Assembly (NCBI GenBank): GCA_944320845.1
Contig: CALUJA010000009.1
Location: 1-64,000, forward strand
Source of the DNA: an uncultured Phocaeicola sp.
Lineage (GTDB): Bacteria; Bacteroidota; Bacteroidia; Bacteroidales; Bacteroidaceae
Length of the DNA: 64,000 bases
Direction of reading: 5' to 3'
Positions within the stretch are counted from its first letter, which is position 1. Every line of letters begins with the position of its first letter. This document shows positions 54,558 to 62,569 of this stretch, one piece after another. The notes beneath the pieces are model-generated. The model was not told the origin of the DNA and did no database searches. It saw only the letters and a list, made by a program, of their open reading frames with translations. The position numbers and the translations under genes were made by a program.

Positions 54558-55652
54558 ATGAAAATTAAGGAAGTCTTGAATGCCCTTGAGATGTTCGCGC
54601 CTCTGCCGCTGCAGGATGGATTTGACAATGCCGGACTGCAGGTTGGATTGACAGACGCGGAAGTTGCAGGGGCTTTGTTGTGTCTGGATGTGAATGAAGC
54701 GGTCATTGATGAAGCGGTTGCGTTAGGCTATAACCTTGTCATATCTCACCATCCCCTGATATTTAAAGGATTTAAGTCAGTAACCGGGCGTGATTATGTA
54801 GAGCGCTGCGTCATGAAGGCCATAAAGAATGACATCGTTGTCTTTGCAATGCACACCAATTTGGATAATGCTCCGCAGGGAGTCAACTATAAGATAGCGG
54901 AAAAAATAGGCTTGAAAAATGTCCGGATATTGGAGGCAAAAGAAAACGGTCTGCTGAAGCTGGTTACTTTTGTTCCCGTTAATCATGCAGACAAGGTGCG
55001 TGAAGCCTTGTTTTCGGCAGGATGCGGATGCATCGGCCGCTACGATTCATGCAGCTATAATATAGAGGGAAACGGTACTTTCCGTGCGGGAGAAGGCACT
55101 CATCCATATTGTGGAAAAATCGGCCGGTTACATCAAGAGGCGGAAACGCGCATTGAGACAATTCTGCCGGAATATTGCAAAAGCCAGGCGGTGAAGGCAC
55201 TGATGGCCGCTCATCCCTATGAAGAACCTGCATATGATTTGTATCCTCTGAAAAATTCATGGAGTCAGGCGGGCGCGGGGGTGATAGGCGAGTTGCCGGA
55301 AGGAGAGACCGAAACAGACTTTCTGAAAAGAATCAAGAAGCTGTTTGAAGTGGGATGCGTGAAGCATTCGCGTCTGAACGGGCGTTTGATTCAGACCGTG
55401 GCGCTGTGTGGCGGGGCAGGTGCTTTCCTTTTGCCTAAGGCTGTGGCCGGACATGCGGATGTATTTATAACCGGCGAGGTGAAATACCACGATTATTTCA
55501 GTTATGAAAATGATATTCTGATTGCTGAAATCGGGCATTACGAAAGTGAGCAATATACGAAAGAATTACTTTATTCAATTATAAGGGAGAAGTTTCCGGC
55601 ACTGGAAATGCAGATAACCCGTGTCAATATGAATCCCATCAAATATTTATAA
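54558..55652 (+). CDS. Nif3-like dinuclear metal centre protein (GTP cyclohydrolase I type 2 family)
   Basis: A 364-residue protein of the NIF3/YbgI/YqfO family. Metal ligands are visible in ISHHPLIF, AMHTNLDNA and, near the end, IAEIGHYESEQ. The middle contains the YqfO-type insert (PII/CutA-like, LVTFVPVNHADKVREALFSAG). Homologues form hexameric toroids with two metals per subunit; the reaction is not firmly established. The gene is followed 5 bp later by the zinc-ribbon gene, an arrangement common in Bacteroidetes. Confidence 0.92.
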   Translation: MKIKEVLNALEMFAPLPLQDGFDNAGLQVGLTDAEVAGALLCLDVNEAVIDEAVALGYNLVISHHPLIFKGFKSVTGRDYVERCVMKAIKNDIVVFAMHTNLDNAPQGVNYKIAEKIGLKNVRILEAKENGLLKLVTFVPVNHADKVREALFSAGCGCIGRYDSCSYNIEGNGTFRAGEGTHPYCGKIGRLHQEAETRIETILPEYCKSQAVKALMAAHPYEEPAYDLYPLKNSWSQAGAGVIGELPEGETETDFLKRIKKLFEVGCVKHSRLNGRLIQTVALCGGAGAFLLPKAVAGHADVFITGEVKYHDYFSYENDILIAEIGHYESEQYTKELLYSIIREKFPALEMQITRVNMNPIKYL

Positions 55653-55657
55653 GAACT

Positions 55658-56449
55658 ATGGCGAAAGAAGCAAAGAAAGATCCAAGTGAATTGAGTGTGG
55701 AAGAAAAGCTGAAGGCTTTGTATCAGCTGCAGACGATGCTGTCAGAAATTGACAAGATCAAGACCTTGAGAGGTGAATTGCCTCTTGAAGTGCAGGATTT
55801 GGAAGATGAAGTTACGGGTTTGAGCACACGAATCGAGAAGATAAAGACTGAAATCAGTGAGCTGAAGACGAATGTTTCGAAGAAGAAGATAGAGATAGAG
55901 GCAGCCAAGACCTCCATCGAAAAATATAAGGAACAGCAGGATAATGTGCGCAACAACCGTGAATATGATGTGCTGACCAAGGAAATCGAATTCCAGACAC
56001 TGGAAGTGGAACTGTGTGAAAAGCGAATCAAGGAATTTACCGCCGCCATCCAGGCCAAGGAAGAAGAGATAGAGAAGAGTACGGTCGCTTTAGAGGAAAG
56101 ACAGAAAGACCTTGAGGTGAAGAAGAACGAGCTTGACGAAATCATTTCCGAGACCAAACAGGAGGAAGAAAAGCTGAGAGAAAAGGCCAAAGCTTTGGAA
56201 ACGACCATTGAGCCGCGTCTGCTTCAGGCTTTCAAGCGCATCCGTAAAAATTCACGCAACGGTTTGGGCATTACTTACGTGCAGCGTGATGCCTGCGGAG
56301 GATGCTTCAACAAGATTCCGCCCCAGAAACAGCTGGACATCCGTATGCGCAAAAAGATTATTGTCTGTGAATATTGCGGCCGCATCATGATTGACCCGGA
56401 ACTGGCAGGCGTTACCGTAGAAAAACATCTTGAGACAAAGACCAAATAA
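55658..56449 (+). CDS. coiled-coil protein with C-terminal C4 zinc ribbon
   Basis: A 263-residue cytosolic protein. Residues about 25-200 are a long antiparallel coiled coil rich in Lys/Glu; residues about 215-250 form a zinc ribbon (DACGGCF ... VCEYCGRI). This is the zf-RING_7/CT398-like family. It is paired with a Nif3-family gene 5 bp upstream, a conserved partnership suggesting a joint function. Role unknown. Confidence 0.88.
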   Translation: MAKEAKKDPSELSVEEKLKALYQLQTMLSEIDKIKTLRGELPLEVQDLEDEVTGLSTRIEKIKTEISELKTNVSKKKIEIEAAKTSIEKYKEQQDNVRNNREYDVLTKEIEFQTLEVELCEKRIKEFTAAIQAKEEEIEKSTVALEERQKDLEVKKNELDEIISETKQEEEKLREKAKALETTIEPRLLQAFKRIRKNSRNGLGITYVQRDACGGCFNKIPPQKQLDIRMRKKIIVCEYCGRIMIDPELAGVTVEKHLETKTK

Positions 56450-56473
56450 GCGAGGCGATTCCCGCCTTGTGAG

Positions 56474-56522
56474 GAAAGGACAAGTCTTTGCGGAAGTGCA
56501 ATCCGTAAAGGCTTGTCTTTTC
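56474..56522. terminator. bidirectional terminator between convergent genes
   Basis: A 21-bp stem (56474-56494 with 56502-56522, three G-U pairs) has a 7-nt loop, with T-rich sequence on the plus side (cttgtttt). It lies between the zinc-ribbon gene and the HsdR-N gene. Confidence 0.85.
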
Positions 56523-56533
56523 TTGTTTTGCTG

Positions 56534-56992
56534 TCATAGTTCCGAAAAATCCGGGATGTGCGGAAGAAAGGCATACGAATTGCCGGCATAGTCAATGCGG
56601 CAACAGTAGTGGCTGATGCCGTTGGTTACAATCAGATAGTCTACATGCAGCACCATATTGTAGCGTGTTATTTGATTGAACACGGCTTGCGTAATCTCCA
56701 CGGAGGGAGCTTTGTATTCAACAATCATCCGTGCCTTCAGGCTACGGTCGTATAATACGGTGTCGCAACGTTTTTTGACGCCGTTCAGGCATATTTGCAC
56801 CTCATTGGCAAGCAGTCCCGCGGGATATCCCTTGTGTTCTACCAATAGATGAACAAAATGTTGCCTGACCCATTCCTCGGGGGTAAGGGCGACATATTTT
56901 TTTCTCAATATGTCAAAAATAAGTTTTTTACCTTGCTCTGTTCTGATTTTATAAGGGTAAGAAGGCAAGTTTAATGCTGACTTTTCGTACAT
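56534..56992 (-). CDS. stand-alone type I restriction HsdR N-terminal domain protein
   Basis: A 152-residue protein that is only the nuclease-like N-terminal domain (HSDR_N, PF13588 type) of type I restriction R subunits. PD-(D/E)xK residues appear as Asp77 (CDTVLYD), Glu92 and Lys94 (VEYK), with Glu64 before them. There is no helicase part and no hsdM or hsdS nearby. Such short proteins are widespread in Bacteroidetes beside holA and AMP nucleosidase, which speaks for a housekeeping nucleic-acid role, not restriction (inference). Confidence 0.85.
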   Translation of the reverse strand: MYEKSALNLPSYPYKIRTEQGKKLIFDILRKKYVALTPEEWVRQHFVHLLVEHKGYPAGLLANEVQICLNGVKKRCDTVLYDRSLKARMIVEYKAPSVEITQAVFNQITRYNMVLHVDYLIVTNGISHYCCRIDYAGNSYAFLPHIPDFSEL

Positions 56993-57046
56993 TTGCAGTT
57001 ACAGAATTGCTTTATGCAAAAATACGAAAAGATAATGAAAACGAAA
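56988..57046. promoter_or_regulatory. overlapping divergent promoters for the HsdR-N gene and AMP nucleosidase
   Basis: Plus strand: TACATTTG at 56988-56995 for the nucleosidase. Minus strand: TTTC (57043-57046), an 18-nt spacer and TATTTTTG (57017-57024) for the HsdR-N gene. The plus box lies over the minus-strand start codon and the minus promoter lies over the start of the nucleosidase transcript. Confidence 0.55.
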
Positions 57047-57811
57047 CAGGAAATCGTTGCAAACTGGCTGCCCCGGTATACCAGGCGCAAACTGGAAGAC
57101 TTTGGCGAATATATATTGCTTACCAACTTCAACAAATATGTGGAGATATTTGCCGAACGGTTTGGTGTCCCCATACTGGGCAGGGATGCCAATATGATTT
57201 CCGCTCATGCCGAAGGCATCACGATGATAAACTTCGGTATGGGCAGTCCGAATGCCGCCATCATCATGGATTTGCTGAGCGCAATACATCCTAAAGCATG
57301 CTTGTTTCTGGGAAAATGTGGAGGGATAGACCGGAAAAACCAGATTGGAGACCTGATTCTTCCGATAGCGGCCATCCGCGGAGAAGGGACATCCAACGAT
57401 TATTACCCGCCGGAAGTTCCCGCACTGCCTGCGTTCATGCTTCAGCGTGCGGTCTCATCCGCCATCCGTGACCACTCGCGCGATTATTGGACGGGCACGG
57501 TCTATACGACCAACCGTCGTATCTGGGAGCATGACGAGTCATTCAAAGACTATGTCCTGAAAACGCGTGCCATGGCGGTGGATATGGAAACGGCTACACT
57601 TTTCATAACGGGGTTTGCCAACCATATCCCCACGGGAGCCTTGCTGCTTGTGTCTGACCAGCCGATGATTCCCGAAGGGATAAAGACGGAACAGAGTGAT
57701 ACGATGGTGACCCAACGCTACGTGCATGAGCATGTGGAGATAGGCATTGATGCACTGCGCATGATTATTGAAGAGAAGAGAACTGTAAAACATCTGAAAT
57801 TCGACTGGTAA
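57035..57811 (+). CDS. amn: AMP nucleosidase
   Basis: A 258-residue enzyme splitting AMP into adenine and ribose-5-phosphate. It belongs to the PNP/UDP phosphorylase fold: GMGSPNAAIIMDLL, FLGKCGGID, and VDMETATLF with the catalytic Glu region. The Bacteroidetes form is short (E. coli Amn has 484 aa). In-frame starts exist upstream (ATG 57014, TTG 56993); I chose 57035 because the protein begins MKTKQEIVANWLPRYT as in homologues, and the promoter box ends at 56995. Confidence 0.92.
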   Translation: MKTKQEIVANWLPRYTRRKLEDFGEYILLTNFNKYVEIFAERFGVPILGRDANMISAHAEGITMINFGMGSPNAAIIMDLLSAIHPKACLFLGKCGGIDRKNQIGDLILPIAAIRGEGTSNDYYPPEVPALPAFMLQRAVSSAIRDHSRDYWTGTVYTTNRRIWEHDESFKDYVLKTRAMAVDMETATLFITGFANHIPTGALLLVSDQPMIPEGIKTEQSDTMVTQRYVHEHVEIGIDALRMIIEEKRTVKHLKFDW

Positions 57812-57817
57812 ATTCTT

Positions 57818-58834
57818 ATGGCAAAAGAAGTCACTTACGAGGAAATCATACGGAATCTGAGGAGCAAGGTTTATTCTCCCGTCTACTTTCTGATGGGTGA
57901 AGAAGATTATTATATCGACCGCATTGCGGATTACATAGCGGATACTGTCCTGACGGAAACGGAAAAAGAGTTTAATCTGACCGTGCTGTATGGTCCGGAA
58001 GTGGATATTGCCACAATTGTCAATACGGCCCGACGATATCCGATGATGGCGGAGCATCAGGTTGTTGTGGTAAAGGAAGCGCAGGGCTTGAGAAATTGGG
58101 ACGGACTGGTGTATTACCTGCAAAAACCTTTAAGCTCTACGATTCTCGTCGTATGCTATAAGCATGGGGTGATAGACCGCCGGAAAAAGCTGGCTGCCGA
58201 AGTGGAGAAAAGCGGCATTCTCTTTGAGTCAAAAAAGTTGAAGGACAGCCAGCTGCCGGGTTTCATCGCATCATATCTGAAGCGCAGGCAGGTGGAGATA
58301 GAGCCGAAAGCTTCGGAAATGATGGCCGAATTTGTAGGCGCTGACTTAAACAGGATGGCAGGCGAGCTGGAGAAGCTGATAATTTCGCTTCCGTCCGGCA
58401 AAAAGCGCATCACGCCGGAACAAATCGAACGGAATATAGGCATCAGCAAAGATTATAATAACTTTGAACTCCGCAATGCGGTGGTGATGAAAGATGTGGC
58501 GAAAGCCAATCAGATAATAAAATATTTCGAGGAAAACCCCAAGAATAACCCTTTGCAGGTAACGCTTGCCGTGCTGTTCAGCTTTTTTTCCAACCTGATG
58601 TTGGCATATTATGCGCCTGACAAATCGGATAGAGGAATAGCAGAGCAACTGGGGCTTCGTTCTCCCTGGCAGGCGAAAGATTATGAAATCGCGATGAAGC
58701 GGTATTCGGGAGTAAAAGTGATGCAGATAATAAGGGCCATCCGCCTTTGTGATGCGAAATCAAAAGGCGTAGGCAATTCCTCCATATCCGACGGAGAGCT
58801 TCTTCGAGAATTGGTTTATTTCATTTTCCACTGA
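57818..58834 (+). CDS. holA: DNA polymerase III subunit delta
   Basis: A 338-residue clamp-loader subunit. The N-terminal YSPVYFLMGEEDYYIDRI and the domain order (AAA-like core without Walker A, lid, collar domain from about 215) match HolA. It opens the beta clamp within the gamma/tau complex. It begins 6 bp after the AMP nucleosidase stop and is co-transcribed with it. Confidence 0.92.
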   Translation: MAKEVTYEEIIRNLRSKVYSPVYFLMGEEDYYIDRIADYIADTVLTETEKEFNLTVLYGPEVDIATIVNTARRYPMMAEHQVVVVKEAQGLRNWDGLVYYLQKPLSSTILVVCYKHGVIDRRKKLAAEVEKSGILFESKKLKDSQLPGFIASYLKRRQVEIEPKASEMMAEFVGADLNRMAGELEKLIISLPSGKKRITPEQIERNIGISKDYNNFELRNAVVMKDVAKANQIIKYFEENPKNNPLQVTLAVLFSFFSNLMLAYYAPDKSDRGIAEQLGLRSPWQAKDYEIAMKRYSGVKVMQIIRAIRLCDAKSKGVGNSSISDGELLRELVYFIFH

Positions 58835-59340
58835 TTCCGGCCGGTTATTCCAAAGATATATTTCTTTCTTGATACAAAAATCATAATTGCATCATTCTAT
58901 AATACAAATGTATAATAGGGTGATGTTTTTTTGTACATATACACTTGCATATTTTACATAAGTAGATAAAATTTGGTTTCTATTGTATGTATGTAAACGA
59001 GAAGGGGCGAAGAAAACTTTTGTAATCCATGGAATGTACAGATGTAAATGTATATATATAATTCCATATATATCAAGATATAAATATAGGTAATTCAGAT
59101 ATTTATGTTGCAATTTCAAAATTTTGTTTTAATGCATTTCCGGCTATGGCCTTATATGAGCGAATAAGATTTGTATAATAAGAGAAAAAAATTATTATAC
59201 CTATCAAAACCAATTATATACGTAGGAAAACAAAAGTTTTGCTATAATCATTTTCCTGTTTTTACGGTTGTAAAATGTAGATATGTAACATAAGAATCGT
59301 CTGCTGTTTACAGAAGTAAAATTTATTTTTGTATACAGAA
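58835..59340. other. AT-rich intergenic region with repeated TGTAAA motifs
   Basis: About 560 bp precede the XRE gene and the composition is strikingly AT-rich compared with the neighbours. TGTAAA or its complement occurs at 58953-58958, 58992-58997, 59043-59048, 59269-59274, 59308-59313 and 59396-59401. A further -7-like TATTTTTG is at 59324-59331. A 75-codon minus-strand frame (58892-59119) has no protein-like pattern. Possible operators of the downstream regulator. Confidence 0.45.
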
Positions 59341-59372
59341 TTTGCATTTGTCCGTTTTAATCCATACATTTG
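59341..59372 (+). promoter_or_regulatory. promoter of the XRE regulator gene
   Basis: TTTG (59341-59344), a 20-nt spacer and TACATTTG (59365-59372): a full match to the consensus, 28 bp before the ATG. Confidence 0.7.
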
Positions 59373-59400
59373 TCAAGTGAAACATTTTATACACATGTAA

Positions 59401-59820
59401 ATGAAAGAGCGGATTATACAGATAATACAGAAAGAGGGTTTGTCCAACGCTGAATTTGCAGAGCGGATAGGAGTTTCTGTTTCGTCATTGTCGCACATTT
59501 TCAATGGCCGCAACAACCCAAGCCTGGAATTGGTCATGCGTATTCATAAGGCATGTCCGTATGTCAATCTGAACTGGCTGCTTTATGGTGAGGGACAAAT
59601 GGAGGACAAGAAACCGGCTGGCGGTGCTCCCGACTTGTTTTCTCAAGTTCCGGAAGAGCAGAAAACGGCGGAGAAAGTTGCGCCACTCAGTATGGACTTG
59701 CGCAAAGAGAACGTTATCCAGCCGGAAATCAGGTATATCGAAAAGCCCCAGCCTAAAATTACAGAGATAAGAATCTTTTTCGACAATGGCACTTATGAGA
59801 TTTTCAAGCCTGAAAAATAA
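59401..59820 (+). CDS. XRE-family helix-turn-helix regulator
   Basis: A 139-residue DNA-binding protein. Residues 4-60 are a Cro/CI-type HTH (LSNAEFAERIGVSVSSLSHIFNGRNNPSLE), followed by a polar linker and a short C-terminal strand-rich tail (KITEIRIFFDNGTYEIFKP) that may dimerise. Such proteins occur in many Bacteroidetes genomes as single-copy chromosomal regulators. The AT-rich repeats upstream suggest autoregulation. Target genes unknown. Confidence 0.87.
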   Translation: MKERIIQIIQKEGLSNAEFAERIGVSVSSLSHIFNGRNNPSLELVMRIHKACPYVNLNWLLYGEGQMEDKKPAGGAPDLFSQVPEEQKTAEKVAPLSMDLRKENVIQPEIRYIEKPQPKITEIRIFFDNGTYEIFKPEK

Positions 59821-59873
59821 AGAGAGACTGTTTATTTGATGTCTTGAGACTGACAGATATTTCGGCAAATTAG

Positions 59874-59881
59874 TATCTTTG
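59874..59881 (+). promoter_or_regulatory. -7 promoter box of pyrK-pyrD
   Basis: TATCTTTG, a perfect box, lies 27 bp before the pyrK ATG. No good -33 box. Confidence 0.55.
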
Positions 59882-59908
59882 CATTTAAAAAGGTTTACCT
59901 AATTTTAT

Positions 59909-60679
59909 ATGAAGAAATATATCTTAGATTTGACGGTGGCTGAAAACATTCGTTTAAATGCCAATTATGTACTTCTCAAGTTGACCCAGTCGGCGCCGTT
60001 GCCGGAAATGCTGCCGGGACAGTTTGCCGAAATCCGTGTTGACGGTTCTGCCACGACTTTCCTGCGGCGTCCCATCTCCATCAACTACATCGACAGGAAA
60101 GCGAATGAAGTATGGTTTCTTGTTCAGCTGGTGGGCGACGGCACCCGCAAATTGGCCGAATGCCGGAAAGGCGATGTGATAAATGTCATATTGCCGCTTG
60201 GAAACGGATTTTCCATGCCCGGCGCAGGCAAGAACGTGCTGCTGGTCGGCGGTGGTGTAGGGACTGCCCCTATGCTTTATTTGGGGGAAATCCTGCGGCA
60301 ACACTGCAATCCGACCTTTCTGTTGGGAGCGCGCTCGAAAGAAGACCTGCTGCAACTGGACTTTTTCAAGGCCAAAGGCGAAGTCTATGTTACGACAGAA
60401 GACGGAAGTCTCGGTGAAAAGGGCTATGTAACCATGCACAGCATCTTGAGGGAAAGACGATTTGATATGATTTACGCTTGCGGTCCGAAGCCCATGATGA
60501 TGGCAGTTGCCAAGTATGCCCATGCAAACGGAATAGAATGCGAAGTTTCGCTGGAAAACACGATGGCATGTGGTGTGGGAGCTTGCTTGTGCTGCGTGGA
60601 AAACACTAAGGAAGGTCATGTGTGTGTATGTAAAGAAGGTCCAGTGTTCAATATAAAAAAATTGTTATGGCAGATTTAA
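59909..60679 (+). CDS. pyrK: dihydroorotate dehydrogenase electron-transfer subunit
   Basis: A 256-residue subunit that passes electrons from dihydroorotate via FMN of PyrD to FAD, a 2Fe-2S cluster and NAD+. The FAD motif RRPIS is at 53-57, the NAD-binding region GGGVGTAPM at 114-122, and the cluster cysteines are at 221, 226, 229 and 241 (CGVGACLCC...C). It overlaps pyrD by 13 bp, which ties their expression. Confidence 0.95.
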   Translation: MKKYILDLTVAENIRLNANYVLLKLTQSAPLPEMLPGQFAEIRVDGSATTFLRRPISINYIDRKANEVWFLVQLVGDGTRKLAECRKGDVINVILPLGNGFSMPGAGKNVLLVGGGVGTAPMLYLGEILRQHCNPTFLLGARSKEDLLQLDFFKAKGEVYVTTEDGSLGEKGYVTMHSILRERRFDMIYACGPKPMMMAVAKYAHANGIECEVSLENTMACGVGACLCCVENTKEGHVCVCKEGPVFNIKKLLWQI

Positions 60680-61578
60680 CTATAAATATCGGTAATCTGA
60701 AGATGTCGAATCCGGTGATGACAGCATCGGGGACATTCGGCTATGGCTTGGAATTCCAAGACTTTGTTGATTTGGAGCAAATAGGAGGCATCATTGTGAA
60801 AGGGACAACCCTGCATCCGCGTGAGGGCAATCCTTACCCGCGTATGGCAGAAACGCCTATGGGAATGCTGAATGCCGTGGGATTGCAAAATAAGGGAGTG
60901 CATTATTTTGTAGACCATATTTATCCGCAGATTAAAGACATCCGCACGAATATAATTGTAAATGTCTCCGGCTCGCAGGTCGAAGATTATGCCGAAACGG
61001 CAAGCATTGTCAATGAGCTCGACAATATTCCGGCTATAGAGCTGAATATCTCTTGTCCCAATGTGAAGCAAGGAGGAATGGCATTTGGCGTATCTGCTCA
61101 TGGAGCTTCGGAAGTGGTGAGTGCAGTCCGCAAAGTCTACAAGAAGACATTGATAGTCAAGCTTTCTCCTAATGTAACAGATATTACCGAAATAGCCCGC
61201 GCTGCAGAAGGTGCAGGAGCCGACAGCGTTTCGCTTATCAATACGCTGATGGGGATGGCCATTGACGCGGAAAAGAGAAAGCCTGTCCTTTCAACGATTA
61301 CCGGTGGAATGAGCGGTGCGGCAGTGAAGCCGATAGCTTTGCGCATGGTGTGGCAGGTTGCGCATGCTGTCAAAATACCTGTTATTGGCTTGGGCGGCAT
61401 TATGAACTGGAGGGATGCCGTAGAGTTTTTCTTGGCCGGCGCTTCGGCCATTCAGGTCGGAACGGCCAATTTCATAGACCCCGCCGTCACGGTTAAAATA
61501 GCGAAAGGCATTGATGATTATCTTATACGCCACAATTATTCTTCTATACGCGACATTATTGGTGCCTTGACAGTTTAA
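60667..61578 (+). CDS. pyrD: dihydroorotate dehydrogenase, type 1B catalytic subunit
   Basis: A 303-residue FMN enzyme of de novo pyrimidine synthesis, oxidising dihydroorotate to orotate. The active-site base is Cys130 in [11 protein letters not shown], which marks class 1 enzymes; the pairing with PyrK makes it type 1B (NAD-linked). [15 protein letters not shown] and GLGGIMNW bind FMN phosphate. The start overlaps the end of pyrK. Confidence 0.96.
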   Translation: MADLTINIGNLKMSNPVMTASGTFGYGLEFQDFVDLEQIGGIIVKGTTLHPREGNPYPRMAETPMGMLNAVGLQNKGVHYFVDHIYPQIKDIRTNIIVNVSGSQVEDYAETASIVNELDNIPAIELNISCPNVKQGGMAFGVSAHGASEVVSAVRKVYKKTLIVKLSPNVTDITEIARAAEGAGADSVSLINTLMGMAIDAEKRKPVLSTITGGMSGAAVKPIALRMVWQVAHAVKIPVIGLGGIMNWRDAVEFFLAGASAIQVGTANFIDPAVTVKIAKGIDDYLIRHNYSSIRDIIGALTV

Positions 61579-61589
61579 TGGACAAATAA

Positions 61590-61642
61590 ACCCTGAGTCT
61601 TGTCATTCGTTAAGCATTTTTCTTATTGACAAAACTCAGGGT
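61590..61642 (+). terminator. terminator of pyrK-pyrD
   Basis: A 9-bp stem accctgagt/actcagggt (61590-61598 with 61634-61642), followed after one mismatch by 6 more pairs (61600-61605 with 61627-61632), lies 11 bp after the stop. The following sequence is only mildly T-rich. Confidence 0.6.
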
Positions 61643-61723
61643 ATTTGCTTGCTTGAATTCTTTTCCATCCCTATAAAAAAGATGTATCATGCTGTCTCAA
61701 AAAGATTTTTGAAAATACAATAT

Positions 61724-61751
61724 AATGCGCATAACGATTAACATAGAATAA
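61724..61751 (+). other. dif-like XerC half-site, putative left attachment junction (attL)
   Basis: 61724-61734 reads AATGCGCATAA, a perfect match to the XerC arm consensus RNTKCGCATAA of bacterial dif. A 6-bp centre (61735-61740) follows, then an arm (61741-61751) that fits the XerD consensus poorly. A hybrid with one good arm is what XerC/D-dependent phage integration leaves behind. The right junction is outside the window. Confidence 0.5.
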
Positions 61752-61788
61752 CAATAGACAACTACATTTTTACACATTTTTTAAAACA

Positions 61789-61804
61789 CTCCCCTATCGG
61801 GGAG
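61789..61804 (-). terminator. hairpin near the provirus left end
   Basis: A 6-bp G+C stem ctcccc/ggggag with a 4-nt loop; on the minus strand it is followed by TGTTTT. It could end viral transcripts. Confidence 0.4.
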
Positions 61805-61865
61805 ATGAAGAAGCAAACCGGCGTTCCGTGCCGTCATTTTTCCAATATAGAACAAGAAAGGGGGA

Positions 61866-61888
61866 CAGGGCCGTAGATTAAGGCCCTG
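61866..61888. repeat. 7-bp stem hairpin in the viral intergenic region
   Basis: cagggcc (61866-61872) and ggccctg (61882-61888) form a perfect stem with a 9-nt loop. It may be a replication or packaging structure. Confidence 0.4.
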
Positions 61889-62000
61889 CACTTCGTGAAA
61901 ATGACATAGATTCCATGACAAACGGCATACGCTTCACTCGCAATTATTTTATACACCTCGCTATCGTTCAGTCAGCAAAAATGCAAAGGCACCGGAACGA

Positions 62001-62065
62001 AAACCTAAACAATGCCAAAAAACCGCTTCACTACGTTACGCAATTTTTTACCATTGTTTAAGTTT
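62001..62065. repeat. long inverted repeat in the viral intergenic region
   Basis: 14-nt arms (62001-62014 and 62052-62065) pair at 13 of 14 positions, and an inner A6/T6 pair (62017-62022 with 62044-62049) extends the fold. The loop holds the repeat copy at 62034. In single-stranded viral DNA this would be a stable extended hairpin. Confidence 0.55.
62034..62045 (+). repeat. 12-bp direct repeat, copy 1
   Basis: cgttacgcaatt occurs here and again at 62132-62143, exactly 98 bp apart; a shorter cgcaatt with the same preceding cgcttcact lies at 61930-61945. Confidence 0.6.
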
Positions 62066-62131
62066 GTCTTATCCTCCAAAGCCTTTGCGAAAAGCTGACG
62101 GAACGACAGCAAGGCGCATAAAAAAAAAGCT

Positions 62132-62143
62132 CGTTACGCAATT
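62132..62143 (+). repeat. 12-bp direct repeat, copy 2
   Basis: Identical to 62034-62045; flanked by a nine-A run and by aacggcatac, which is itself repeated from 61921-61930. Confidence 0.6.
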
Positions 62144-62199
62144 GGACGCAACGGCATACATTTTTTTTTTCGCTCCGCGGGGGAACTCCTGCATTCGCA

Positions 62200-62409
62200 T
62201 TATTTATAGTCCTGATAAGTGATAATGTGACGGGTAAGCGTTTCATCAGTCCTGATAATGATGAAAAACAAGGGCTTCCAACCGTCCAAAAAGACGGTCA
62301 GAAACTGATACATGTAAAGATACCTTCCGGAGTGCCTGAGATATTCAAACACTTCCGGAAGGTCATGAAAAGGAACCGGACAACCTTCAATGTAATAACT
62401 GTGGCTCAT
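62200..62409 (-). CDS. small viral protein of unknown function (69 aa)
   Basis: A 69-residue frame beginning MSHSYYIEGCPVPFHDLPEV. It is rich in aromatic residues (Tyr, Phe) and has a hydrophobic stretch FLDGWKPLFFIII. I do not recognise it. Its ATG overlaps the stop of the preceding 38-codon gene by one base (TGATG), which is strong evidence for coupled translation in a compact viral genome. An opposite-strand frame of 62 codons covers the same bases and is less likely. Confidence 0.55.
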   Translation of the reverse strand: MSHSYYIEGCPVPFHDLPEVFEYLRHSGRYLYMYQFLTVFLDGWKPLFFIIIRTDETLTRHIITYQDYK

Positions 62410-62525
62410 CAATGACGGTTAAGATAACGAATAACTGAAATTATAAGCCAACAAATCAGAACATAAGGCAAAACCGAAAGAACAACAATCAACGGCAAAC
62501 CAAGATTCCAAAACAAAGCTTCCAT
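62409..62525 (-). CDS. 38-aa single-span membrane peptide, possible lysis protein
   Basis: This is too short for usual gene finding. It begins MEALFWNLGLPLIVVLSVLP and ends ISVIRYLNRH. Nearly the whole chain is one hydrophobic helix (about residues 8-31) with a basic C-terminal end. It lies 44 bp after VP2 on the same strand, and its stop overlaps the next start by one base. Single-strand DNA microviruses of the phiX174 type lyse cells with one small membrane protein (E), so a lysis role is a reasonable guess, unproven. Confidence 0.5.
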   Translation of the reverse strand: MEALFWNLGLPLIVVLSVLPYVLICWLIISVIRYLNRH

Positions 62526-62569
62526 AACATTAACATTAGTTTCTACAAATATAAGAAATTAATACTAAA

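Larger units (their letters stand above)
61805..62199. other. viral noncoding region
   Basis: No credible gene is seen here. It contains several short direct repeats (cgcttcact, cgcaatt, aacggcatac), two runs of 9-10 A or T, and a long inverted repeat. The single-stranded DNA phage origin, promoter and terminator signals are expected in such a region. Confidence 0.55.

Noticed and set aside
58892-59119. 75-codon minus-strand frame in the AT-rich region
   Set aside because: Dominated by Tyr, Ile and Leu from AT-rich codons, with no protein-like pattern.
59387-59395. Perfect DnaA box TTATACACA in an AT-rich region, suggesting oriC
   Set aside because: Only one box was found, no dnaA or other origin-linked gene is near, and a dif-like site about 2.3 kb away points to the terminus instead.
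62058-62246. 62-codon minus-strand frame in the viral intergenic region
   Set aside because: It overlaps the 69-aa gene, runs through the direct repeats and poly-A tracts and has no recognisable features.
62227-62415. 62-codon plus-strand frame opposite the 69-aa viral gene
   Set aside because: It is on the wrong strand for the viral operon, while the minus-strand frame has a coupled start with its neighbour. Not fully excluded.
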